Below, piece by piece: positions 1 through 6,310 of a stretch of 8,539 bases of DNA. Position 1 is the stretch's first letter; each line of letters starts with the position of its first letter. Under the pieces are notes generated by a model. It made no database searches. It saw nothing but the letters and a program-made list of their open reading frames with translations, and was not told where the DNA came from. The DNA lies in NCBI GenBank assembly GCA_003695005.1, contig RFJE01000196.1:1-8539 (forward strand), given 5' to 3'. The stretch comes from Candidatus Hydrogenedentota bacterium. GTDB lineage: Bacteria; Spirochaetota; Leptospiria; Turneriellales; J094. The position numbers and the translations under genes were made by a program.

Positions 1-2596
1 ATCTTACAATATATTTTAGAATGATTGCAATCGGGCTGCCTGCTCCTGCTTCTAAATCGTGCATTGCTTTTTGTCGGAGGGCTTCGTAAACAGTAGCTTG
101 TTCGTACGGCATTTCTACAAAATAATGTTGCTCGGTTTTTGGGGGTAAGTCTTTTAAGACTTCGTCTTTTTTACGTCGTAGTATAAAAGGAGCAATCCGC
201 TTGGCTAATTGACGATTTGTTTCGTCAGTAGGGCGGGAGTCAAAATATTTTGTAAAAAGTTTGCGTCCCCCTAGAAGTCCAGGAACAATAATATTAAAAA
301 TTGCCCATAAGTCCATGGTATAATTCTCTAAAGGAGTTCCCGTTAATGCAAAAAAGCGTTTTGTTTTCAGTTTGGCGACTGCTTTATAGGCTTTTGTATT
401 CGGATTTTTAATCGCCTGCGATTCATCAATAAAAACAGAATCCCAAGAAACGTGGTGCAAAGCCTTTGTTTTATCGGCAACTAAAGTGCCGTACGTAGTT
501 AAAACAATATCACATTTTTCAATGCCTTCTTTTGTCCGGTTTGCACCATGCCACATGTAAGTTCGAAGAAAAGGACAAAATTTTTCCACTTCTCCTTTCC
601 AAACATAAAGAGCTGCCACTGGAGCTACGACTAAAAATTTTTTTGAACGATCTTGTTTTTGAACCGTTGCTATTAAAGATAAAACTTGAACGGTTTTCCC
701 CAATCCCATATCATCGGCTAGAATTCCGCCAAATTCATTTTTATATAGGTGGTACAAAAAGTTTAATCCCTGCTTTTGGTATGGCCTTAATTTTGCTTTA
801 AATTCTTTCGGTGGATTGATTCTTTCGTATTTTGACTCTTGCAAAACTTGCATTTTCTTTTGGAAGGCTTGTAAATCTTTTGTATATTTTAACTCATATT
901 CTTTTTCGAGTTCTAATGCAATTAAGCTTGCTTTGCTAATGTTCGTTATTTTTCCTTTTTTATCAATTTTTGCACCATGTAGTTGCAGCTTCTGAAGAAA
1001 GGCATCTAAACCAGTATTAGCTAGTAAAACCACACGATTATTTTTCAGTTTTACATACTCGCGGTTGGCATAATAAGCATCTAATGCTAATTCTACATCT
1101 TCTTGTGTAAACCCGGGAATTTGTAGGAGAGCCTCAAACCAGTTATCAATTTGTCCAGGCCGTATTTCCATTTGAATCGTTGTTTTAGAAACAAGATCTT
1201 TTACTTTCGGATCTAACTGAATGATTGCCCCTAATTCAATAAGCGGGATTAAAAATTGCTTAAAAATACTTTTTACCCGATTTGGCGAAATTTCTGTTTG
1301 CATTTCTTCTAAACGAAATCGGATTGTCTCTCGAGCTTTTCTTCGCAATCTATACTCTTTTGCTTTTTTTCGTAGTAGTAAAATGTGATATGAGATTAGC
1401 TCTACATAATAACCAGTTCCATGCACTTTATTTAGAATACTCTCTTCTTGATCGGCTAAAAATAAATCGGGAGTTGTTCTATCAAAAACCTTTTTCCTTC
1501 CTTTATTGGTATCTTCTTTTTCGGCGTACGCGGGTAATCCTTCCTTTACGGGACTATGCAAATATCTTTGCTGTGCTTCAATAATTTCATCAATGACTTT
1601 TCGTTTTTTAGCATAGCCATAGCGTAGCCTAAGCTTAACTCCCATTTGCTTCCCATACGGCTGTGGTAAAAATTGTGCCACTAAAACACAGTGCCGTGCC
1701 GTATGATTTAAAATATAGCGAACTTGTTCTTTTGTTAGGTACGAATTTCGTGGGTTTGCTATAAAATCTTTCACAAAACTAAAAAAGGGTTGCCAAGAAC
1801 CGCTAAAATGAATTAATGCCGACTTTTTTTCGGAAAAGTACGGAGTGATTGTTTTTGTCTCGGGATTGTACGATGCGCCCACAAATCCACTTGGAGTATA
1901 AAGTGGTTGCGTACGCTTTTCTTTTGCCCAATCATCATAATAATCGGCAACGAGTGCAAATGGTTTGCGAAAACTTAAAGACTCTTTTTTTATTTTTGCT
2001 AGCAAATATGGGGATACTTGCTTTGCTTCTTCTACGGTAATTTCATTACCTTCTTTATCGATAAATCCAGTTTGTAAACTTTCTTCTCGCATAAAATGAT
2101 AATAAAAAAAAGCGTAATTTAAATCGAGTTTGCTACAGTCAGGCAAATCTTCTAGCATAGTATACAAAATTTCGTCGTAAGAAGGTTGTAGTTTTGTAAA
2201 GTCTTCGGCTGTGGTAACAGGATGCCAGACACCTTGTCTATCTTGGGTAACTGGCACACAAATAAGTTTCTCTTCTTTTGGCAAAATTAAAAAGTAAAGA
2301 CGGCCATAATATTTTTCATTTACAAGAGACTGCTCATAACTGTCGATAGCGGCTAATGCAACAGCAACAATGTGTTTACAAGGATAATGGTGAGACCAGC
2401 AAGTGCAAGAGCAATCCCCTTCCTCTGTAATTTGGACTTCGTAAGAGTCAGTTCCCTGTACTTCCGCTTGGATAAAGGTAGGAGAAATAATTAAGTCGGT
2501 TACTGCCCCATTGGCATAATATTCTCTGCCGAATCGGGCAGAGTATCCATTGGCACTATTGAGTACATAGCGCAGAATAGAAAAACTAAAATCCAT
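1..2596 (-). CDS. SWIM zinc-finger, SNF2-family helicase-like ATPase (3' end beyond window)
   Basis: Reverse-strand reading from ATG at 2596 stays open to base 1 (865 codons), so the C-terminus is cut by the window edge. An N-terminal SWIM zinc finger is visible: C64-T-C66, then six residues, then C73-K-H75. A long middle region (about 100-590) is where bacterial proteins of this kind carry an SNF2-associated domain. The SNF2 N-terminal ATPase lobe follows: RPYQ at 604-607, Walker A DDMGLGKT at 628-635, an Ia-like APVAALYVW stretch, an Ib-like LTTYGTL stretch, Walker B DESQAIKN from 724, motif III LTGTPLEN at 751-758 and PFILRRKK from 803. Known family role: ATP-driven translocation on double-stranded DNA and remodelling of DNA-bound proteins; the bacterial SWIM-SNF2 proteins are poorly characterised. 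The missing part should hold the helicase C lobe. No good ribosome site precedes the ATG. It lies 70 nt downstream of the SRPBCC gene on the same strand and may be co-transcribed with it. Confidence 0.93.
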   Translation of the reverse strand, partial: MDFSFSILRYVLNSANGYSARFGREYYANGAVTDLIISPTFIQAEVQGTDSYEVQITEEGDCSCTCWSHHYPCKHIVAVALAAIDSYEQSLVNEKYYGRLYFLILPKEEKLICVPVTQDRQGVWHPVTTAEDFTKLQPSYDEILYTMLEDLPDCSKLDLNYAFFYYHFMREESLQTGFIDKEGNEITVEEAKQVSPYLLAKIKKESLSFRKPFALVADYYDDWAKEKRTQPLYTPSGFVGASYNPETKTITPYFSEKKSALIHFSGSWQPFFSFVKDFIANPRNSYLTKEQVRYILNHTARHCVLVAQFLPQPYGKQMGVKLRLRYGYAKKRKVIDEIIEAQQRYLHSPVKEGLPAYAEKEDTNKGRKKVFDRTTPDLFLADQEESILNKVHGTGYYVELISYHILLLRKKAKEYRLRRKARETIRFRLEEMQTEISPNRVKSIFKQFLIPLIELGAIIQLDPKVKDLVSKTTIQMEIRPGQIDNWFEALLQIPGFTQEDVELALDAYYANREYVKLKNNRVVLLANTGLDAFLQKLQLHGAKIDKKGKITNISKASLIALELEKEYELKYTKDLQAFQKKMQVLQESKYERINPPKEFKAKLRPYQKQGLNFLYHLYKNEFGGILADDMGLGKTVQVLSLIATVQKQDRSKKFLVVAPVAALYVWKGEVEKFCPFLRTYMWHGANRTKEGIEKCDIVLTTYGTLVADKTKALHHVSWDSVFIDESQAIKNPNTKAYKAVAKLKTKRFFALTGTPLENYTMDLWAIFNIIVPGLLGGRKLFTKYFDSRPTDETNRQLAKRIAPFILRRKKDEVLKDLPPKTEQHYFVEMPYEQATVYEALRQKAMHDLEAGAGSPIAIILKYIVR

Positions 2597-2666
2597 AGAC
2601 CCTATATAAATAAACGATTTATTTTGTATAGTACTTTGTTCTTTACGGTTGCCAGCAAGCCAACCC

Positions 2667-3113
2667 TCATTTCAGGAGTTCTTTTTTTAAGTCTTTCAGT
2701 ACGCCAACCATAACTGTTTTTTTAATTAAGTTGATAAGGAAGTTAGGGGCAAAGAAACCAGGATCTACATCTAGGGCATAAAAGGCATGGCATTCCTTTT
2801 CGGATTTTGGTTTCACATAAAAGTGACCAGATACATGTTCAATATCCCCACGCACAAAATCCCATGACATTTTTAAGTTGTCATGATCAATGGAGTAGTC
2901 AAGGGTGTAGCGAAATTTACGGATAACCACATCTGCTACAAATTCGACACGCGGGGTGATGTGATGTGCTTTTTCCATGTTTACCTCGCAAATGGCTGTT
3001 TGCCAATGAATGTAGGATGGAAAATCACACATTTTTTGAAATGCTTGTTCTGCCGACACTGGGATTTCTAATGACACTTGCTCTTGGATTAACTGACTCG
3101 ATTGTTTATGCAT
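2667..3113 (-). CDS. SRPBCC / START-fold (polyketide cyclase or RatA/Coq10-like) small protein
   Basis: A 148-residue protein. The N-terminal pattern (VSLEIPVSAEQAFQKMCDFPSYIHW, residues about 13-37) is the typical first strand and helix of the SRPBCC helix-grip fold, in which the helix leads into a D-x-x-x-Y-x-x-W turn. The middle alternates short beta strands (about 43-115). The end is an amphipathic helix rich in Leu, Val and Lys (about 124-148), matching the long C-terminal helix that closes the ligand cavity. Family members bind hydrophobic ligands such as lipids, quinones or polyketides, or act as RatA-like ribosome-associated proteins; the sequence does not show which applies here. No signal peptide or membrane segment is seen, so it is probably cytoplasmic. 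The reading frame extends upstream to 3197, but M at 3113 was chosen because the family homology begins just after it and because a strong promoter overlaps the extension (see 3113-3148). Confidence 0.85.
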   Translation of the reverse strand: MHKQSSQLIQEQVSLEIPVSAEQAFQKMCDFPSYIHWQTAICEVNMEKAHHITPRVEFVADVVIRKFRYTLDYSIDHDNLKMSWDFVRGDIEHVSGHFYVKPKSEKECHAFYALDVDPGFFAPNFLINLIKKTVMVGVLKDLKKELLK

Positions 3114-3148
3114 TGTACCATGATAGCAGGATACAGTCTGTGCGTCAA
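3113..3148 (-). promoter_or_regulatory. Sigma-70-like promoter abutting the SRPBCC start codon
   Basis: On the minus strand a -35 box TTGACG (3148-3143) is followed by a 17-nt spacer and a -10 box TATCAT (3125-3120). Six bases then separate the -10 box from the ATG at 3113, so the predicted transcription start falls at or next to the A of the ATG. There is no Shine-Dalgarno motif. This supports a leaderless mRNA and argues against the longer reading frame that starts at 3197. The boxes match consensus at 5 of 6 (-35) and 5 of 6 (-10) positions, with optimal spacing. Confidence 0.55.
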
Positions 3149-3195
3149 CTCTCACATATTTTATTGTAAGCCAGCAATTCGCCGTGAGGGACAGC

Positions 3196-3231
3196 AATAA
3201 GGCGTTTCAACGTATCGCTGCTTAAAATGCC
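3196..3231 (-). terminator. Possible weak terminator hairpin after the lipoprotein gene
   Basis: On the minus strand GGCATTTTAA (3231-3222, containing the lipoprotein stop codon) can pair with TTGAAACGCC (3210-3201) as a 10-bp stem with one A/C mismatch and one wobble pair, around an 11-nt loop. It is followed only by TTATT, so the U-tract is poor. It is the only terminator-like structure between the lipoprotein gene and the SRPBCC promoter. Confidence 0.25.
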
Positions 3232-4512
3232 TTAAAAATATATACAGCACCACGGTCTTCCGTAGCGGATGGATCGGTACCCCCATTGCTCCCATCCATA
3301 TTAGTGATAGAATTTTGGTCGCTGTCTTCGAAGTATGCTCCCACCACAATTGTTGACCCGCTAATAGCAACGGAATTGCCAAATTGGTCATCAAAGCTTG
3401 CATTGGAAGCTTTTAAGTACGCATCTTGAATCCAATTGCCACTTGCATCCCGCTTAAACACATATACCGCCCCAGAATCGGTCAGACCATTTGCTGCTGC
3501 AGCGCTCCCGTCGGTATTAGTGATAGAAGATTGATTGTCATCTTCCCAATATGCCCCAACCACAATCGTGGAACCACTGATGGCAACTGACTTACCAAAG
3601 AAGTCATTTGTTTCGGCATTGGAAGCTTTTAAGTAAGCATCTTGAATCCAGTTACCACTGGCATCCCGCTTAAAAACATAAGCGGCACCAGAGTCAGTCA
3701 CAGTATTATCTGTCGAGGCACTACCATCGGTATTGGTGATAAAAGTTTGGCTGCTATCTTCTGCGCATGCCCCTGTGACAATCGTCGATCCGCTAATAGC
3801 GACAGATTGACAAAAGAAGTCATTGGTATCTGCATTGGAAGCTTTTAAGTACGCATCTTGAATCCAGTTGCCGTTTGTATCCCGCTTAAAAACGTATAAC
3901 GCACCCGAGTCCCCTACTGTGTTATCTGCTGAGGCACTCCCATCGGCATTTGTGATAAAGGTTTGGTTGCTGTCTTCGTTTGGTGCCCCTACTACAATGG
4001 TGGATCCACTAATCGCAACAGAGTTGCCAAATGCGTCACTTGTATCTATATTGGAAGCTTTTAAGTACGCATCTTGAATCCAGTTGCCGCTTGCATCCAG
4101 TTGAAACACATATACAGCTCCACGATCTTCCGTGGTGGATGGATCGGTACCTCCACTGCCCCCATCGGTATTGGTGATAGCCGTTTGGTTGCTGTCTTCG
4201 TATGGTGCGCCCACGACTATGGTGGAACCACTTACAGCCACGGAATAACCAAATTGATCATTTGTTCCGGAATTCGATGCTTTTAAGTATGCGTCTTGAA
4301 TCCAGTTACCGCTCGCGTCCCGCTTAAACACATATACAGCCCCACGGTCTTCCGTGGTGGATGGATCGGTACCTCCACTGCCCCCATCGGTATTGGTGAT
4401 AGCCGTTTGGTTGCTGTCTTCGTATGGTGCGCCCACCACGACGGTGGATCCACTTACAGCCAGGGAATAACCAAATTGATCATTGGTTCCTGAATTAGAT
4501 GCCTTTAAGTAA
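3222..4512 (-). repeat. Six tandem coding repeats of 216-222 bp (FG-GAP units)
   Basis: The block GCTTTTAAGTA and close variants recur on the plus strand at 3409, 3625, 3841, 4057, 4279 and 4501. The periods are 216, 216, 216, 222 and 222 bp, all multiples of three. Protein units 1, 2 and 6 (numbered from the N-terminus) carry a GGTDPS-x-TEDRG loop, while units 3-5 carry a D-(S)-GA loop without it, giving an A-A-B-B-B-A order. Units 1 and 2 are about 92% identical in DNA by hand alignment over 222 positions. Confidence 0.9.
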
Positions 4513-4931
4513 GCATCCTGTACCCAATTAGTGTCGCTACTGCATTGTATTTGAATGTTGGTTACATCTGCTCCGGCAACTGTACCTTGGTTGTCTTGGA
4601 TTTGACAAACTTGACTGATAGGATTGGTTTTTACACTTACATCATATACTGATCCATTAGCTAGCCCTGTAGAAAACGAAAAGCTGCCATTCCCTGTAAT
4701 TGTTAAATCATCGGAACCATTATTTTGCAAAACCAAGGTTCCGGAAAGACCGGAAACTGTGCCTCCAATCGTATACGTTACTGTGACATCTTCCTGCATT
4801 GTATTCTGCTTGTTTTTACTCTTCTCGTCTGTAAAATACTGACCGTAGCCACTACATTGCCAAAGAGGGGCAAAGAGAAGCAAGCATATAGTACCTATAG
4901 AAAAAGAATATACTCTCCATGTTATACTCAT
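3222..4931 (-). CDS. Surface or periplasmic lipoprotein with six FG-GAP beta-propeller repeats
   Basis: A 569-residue protein. The N-terminus has R6, a hydrophobic stretch (7-23) and a lipobox-like L23-W-Q-C26. Gln at -1 is unusual in enterobacteria but fits the relaxed spirochaetal lipobox. Residues about 50-132 form a small beta-rich, Ig-like domain of the kind beginning IGGTVSGLSGTLVLQNNG. From about residue 135 to the end run six tandem units of 72-74 residues. Each has W-(V/I)-QDAYLKASN, then a D-x-F-G core, SVAISGSTIVVGA, an ED-S-NQ acidic loop, and G-A-(V/L)-YVFKRD. These are FG-GAP repeats, which fold as beta-propeller blades in integrin-like proteins; the Asp-rich loops may bind calcium. 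The ligand is unknown. A Shine-Dalgarno AGGAG lies at 4948-4944, 12 nt before ATG, a long but usable spacing. Six blades is close to the usual seven, so the N-terminal domain might supply one, or the propeller may be six-bladed. Confidence 0.9.
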   Translation of the reverse strand: MSITWRVYSFSIGTICLLLFAPLWQCSGYGQYFTDEKSKNKQNTMQEDVTVTYTIGGTVSGLSGTLVLQNNGSDDLTITGNGSFSFSTGLANGSVYDVSVKTNPISQVCQIQDNQGTVAGADVTNIQIQCSSDTNWVQDAYLKASNSGTNDQFGYSLAVSGSTVVVGAPYEDSNQTAITNTDGGSGGTDPSTTEDRGAVYVFKRDASGNWIQDAYLKASNSGTNDQFGYSVAVSGSTIVVGAPYEDSNQTAITNTDGGSGGTDPSTTEDRGAVYVFQLDASGNWIQDAYLKASNIDTSDAFGNSVAISGSTIVVGAPNEDSNQTFITNADGSASADNTVGDSGALYVFKRDTNGNWIQDAYLKASNADTNDFFCQSVAISGSTIVTGACAEDSSQTFITNTDGSASTDNTVTDSGAAYVFKRDASGNWIQDAYLKASNAETNDFFGKSVAISGSTIVVGAYWEDDNQSSITNTDGSAAAANGLTDSGAVYVFKRDASGNWIQDAYLKASNASFDDQFGNSVAISGSTIVVGAYFEDSDQNSITNMDGSNGGTDPSATEDRGAVYIFKAF

Positions 4932-4953
4932 TTTTCCATAAATCTCCTAAAAT

Positions 4954-4988
4954 GATTTATAATTTACCTATCAACATCTTTTTTACAA
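4954..4988 (-). promoter_or_regulatory. Candidate promoter of the lipoprotein gene
   Basis: On the minus strand, TTGTAA (4988-4983) and TAAATT (4966-4961) are separated by 16 nt. Each matches four of six consensus positions. The predicted start near 4954 would give a leader of about 22 nt that includes the AGGAG ribosome site. In such AT-rich DNA this could be chance. Confidence 0.3.
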
Positions 4989-5021
4989 TTATGTAAATTT
5001 ATAAGCCAAAGGGCCAAAAAC

Positions 5022-5046
5022 CTTAACGTTGTAAAGCGTTTTTAAG
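5022..5046. other. Hairpin in the divergent intergenic region
   Basis: AACGTT (5025-5030) pairs with AGCGTT (5035-5040), with one wobble pair, around a GTAA loop. An outer CTT/AAG pairing is offset by a three-base bulge. It sits between the lipoprotein gene start and the tRNA genes. Five T's run through the 3' side (5039-5043), so it resembles a small plus-strand terminator, but no plus-strand gene lies upstream. Its role is unknown. Confidence 0.3.
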
Positions 5047-5079
5047 CAACACAAGCAGCTAAAGACAAAAAACGTGCTA

Positions 5080-5101
5080 GACAGTCTGTCAAAGGTATTA
5101 A
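5080..5101 (+). promoter_or_regulatory. Possible tRNA operon promoter region with palindrome
   Basis: A -10-like TATTAA (5096-5101) lies about 20 nt before tRNA-Thr, with no good -35 box at 16-18 nt spacing. An 11-bp palindrome GACAGTCTGTC (5080-5090) sits just upstream of it, where a regulator could bind. Only position and weak motif similarity support this. Confidence 0.25.
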
Positions 5102-5121
5102 AAGTGCACCCGTTCCGAAAT

Positions 5122-5194
5122 GCTGCCTTAGCTCAATCGGTAGAGCAACTGACTTGTAATCAGTAGGTTGGGGGTTCGACTCCCCTGGGCAGCT
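5122..5194 (+). tRNA. tRNA-Thr (anticodon UGU)
   Basis: A full cloverleaf can be drawn. Acceptor GCTGCCT (5122-5128) pairs with GGGCAGC (5187-5193) with one T-G wobble. The D-arm is GCTC...GAGC. The anticodon stem ACTGA/TCAGT encloses loop CTTGTAA, giving anticodon TGT for threonine ACA codons. The T-arm is GGGGGTTCGACTCCCC. The discriminator is T5194. CCA is not encoded, so the 3' end must be added by a nucleotidyltransferase. tRNA-Tyr follows after four bases, so the two are probably processed from one transcript. Confidence 0.96.
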
Positions 5195-5198
5195 AAAC

Positions 5199-5280
5199 GG
5201 GCAGGTTCCCGAGCGGTCAAAGGGGGCAGACTGTAAATCTGTTGGTTAATCCTTCGGAGGTTCGAATCCTCCCCTGCCCA
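5199..5280 (+). tRNA. tRNA-Tyr (anticodon GUA)
   Basis: A class II tRNA of 82 nt. Acceptor GGGCAGG (5199-5205) pairs with CCTGCCC (5273-5279), discriminator A5280. The anticodon stem GCAGA/TCTGT (one G-T wobble) encloses loop CTGTAAA, giving anticodon GTA for tyrosine. A long variable arm follows the anticodon stem, as expected of bacterial tRNA-Tyr. The T-arm is GGAGGTTCGAATCCTCC. CCA is not encoded. The downstream TPR gene begins 42 nt after it with no terminator between. Confidence 0.96.
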
Positions 5281-5322
5281 AAATTTTCTTTTCAGCGTCA
5301 CCTTAAAATAAAAATAAATCCA

Positions 5323-6309
5323 ATGTCGGAACAAACGGATATTGCTACTTATCCAAAAGAAGAAGCAATTGTCCGCGAAATAAAAACGGGGAATTTCCAA
5401 CAGGTCGAAAAATTAGCTGAGGAATGGATTCAGCAACTTCCAATTGAAAAAGAAAATTCCGAGGAAAAAAAATTAGCCGAAGAAGCTTTTTATTATGCGC
5501 GCTTTTTTTTAAATCGAAGTGAGCGACTTTCTATGATTCACCGTGGTCGAGAGCGAGCCAATTTATTTCGTGAGTATTTGCGACAGTTAAGAGAGTTAAG
5601 GGAAGAAAATAATTTTATTCCGCATTCCCCCTTTTGGCAAGCCATGAAGCTCTATATTTACCAAAATATTGCAGAGTCCTTATCGAGTGTCTTTTCTGGT
5701 CAGCAAGCTTATAATTTAGATACGGAAGAGCAGCTTATTTTTGCAGAAAGCTTAATTGAAATTGGCAGTTTAAAACAGGCATTAGATGCGCTTGCTTTTT
5801 TTATTAAAATGCATCCGCGTAATGCACGCGCTCGTCTTCTTTACGCGTATGTTTACTTTTTATTAGGCAATGAAAAAGAGTTTTTAAAGCAATTTCGCGA
5901 AGCTTTATTTTTAAATCCGGATGTGCTCGATAAAAACACTCATCGCATTCCGGAAGGAACTCTTCGCAAGCTGTATGATTTTGTTTGCGAGCAAACAGAA
6001 AATCCCCGTGTAAGGTATCGCTCGTATGCTTTGCTTTTAGAGGTACAAAAAATTTATTCTGACCATCGGATTCTTTCTAAAAACGAAGCTTTAAAAGTTC
6101 AAACAGAGTTTTTTCGGTTATACGATGAGTATAAAAAACAGCCCGAACGCGAAGATGAACTTTTACCAAGACTCTTACACTTTTTAATCTGGCTAATTTT
6201 ATACTTTCGGGGAACAAAAAATTTTGATAAAGCAGAAGAGTTTCGATTAAGAATGGTGGATTTAGATATGCATACTTGGGAAACCTTTTACAAAAATCAT
6301 TTAGAATAA
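5323..6309 (+). CDS. TPR-like helical repeat protein
   Basis: A 328-residue, charged, almost entirely helical protein with no signal peptide, probably cytoplasmic. The clearest TPR-type pair of helices is at about 136-200: AESLIEIGSLKQALDAL, then a Pro-Arg-Asn turn, then ARLLYAYVYFLLGNEKEF and a closing ALFLNP. That is the usual A-helix, G-x-x-x-x-A-L, N-P rhythm. The N-terminal third (1-100) is Glu/Lys/Arg rich. The C-terminal third (about 230-325) is also helical but without clean TPR signatures. TPR proteins are protein-interaction scaffolds; the partner is not evident. The start at 5323 was chosen because the in-frame extension to 5242 reads through tRNA-Tyr. No Shine-Dalgarno site is visible. 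The stop is one base before the hydrolase ATG, so the two are almost certainly translated from one mRNA and may work together. Confidence 0.85.
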   Translation: MSEQTDIATYPKEEAIVREIKTGNFQQVEKLAEEWIQQLPIEKENSEEKKLAEEAFYYARFFLNRSERLSMIHRGRERANLFREYLRQLRELREENNFIPHSPFWQAMKLYIYQNIAESLSSVFSGQQAYNLDTEEQLIFAESLIEIGSLKQALDALAFFIKMHPRNARARLLYAYVYFLLGNEKEFLKQFREALFLNPDVLDKNTHRIPEGTLRKLYDFVCEQTENPRVRYRSYALLLEVQKIYSDHRILSKNEALKVQTEFFRLYDEYKKQPEREDELLPRLLHFLIWLILYFRGTKNFDKAEEFRLRMVDLDMHTWETFYKNHLE

Positions 6310-6310
6310 T

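Noticed and set aside
532..2040. Plus-strand reading frames at 532-801, 1282-1584 and 1849-2040
   Set aside because: They lie opposite the continuous SNF2 coding frame, show no family features and no ribosome sites. They are antisense shadows.
2645..2666. GGTTG...CAACC hairpin after the SRPBCC gene as a terminator
   Set aside because: Only five base pairs and no T-run follows, so it is too weak to call.
3114..3197. N-terminal extension of the SRPBCC protein
   Set aside because: It would cover the predicted promoter, and its residues do not look like the fold. M at 3113 fits better.
3409..4512. Regular spacing of a repeated short block, at first sight CRISPR-like
   Set aside because: The period is 216-222 bp, the intervals are themselves homologous, and all lie in frame within one protein.
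3161..4955. Frames inside or opposite the FG-GAP gene (minus 3161-3403; several plus frames at 3642-4955)
   Set aside because: The repeated plus-strand frames simply mirror the tandem coding repeats; the minus frame is an alternative reading of the last unit.
5242..5322. Upstream extension of the TPR gene to an ATG inside tRNA-Tyr
   Set aside because: The added residues translate the tRNA 3' half (the PSEVRILP-type peptide typical of such artefacts). The family-like sequence starts at 5323.
5128..5400. Minus-strand 90-codon frame across both tRNAs
   Set aside because: It is the reverse of two confident tRNA genes and the start of a coding gene.
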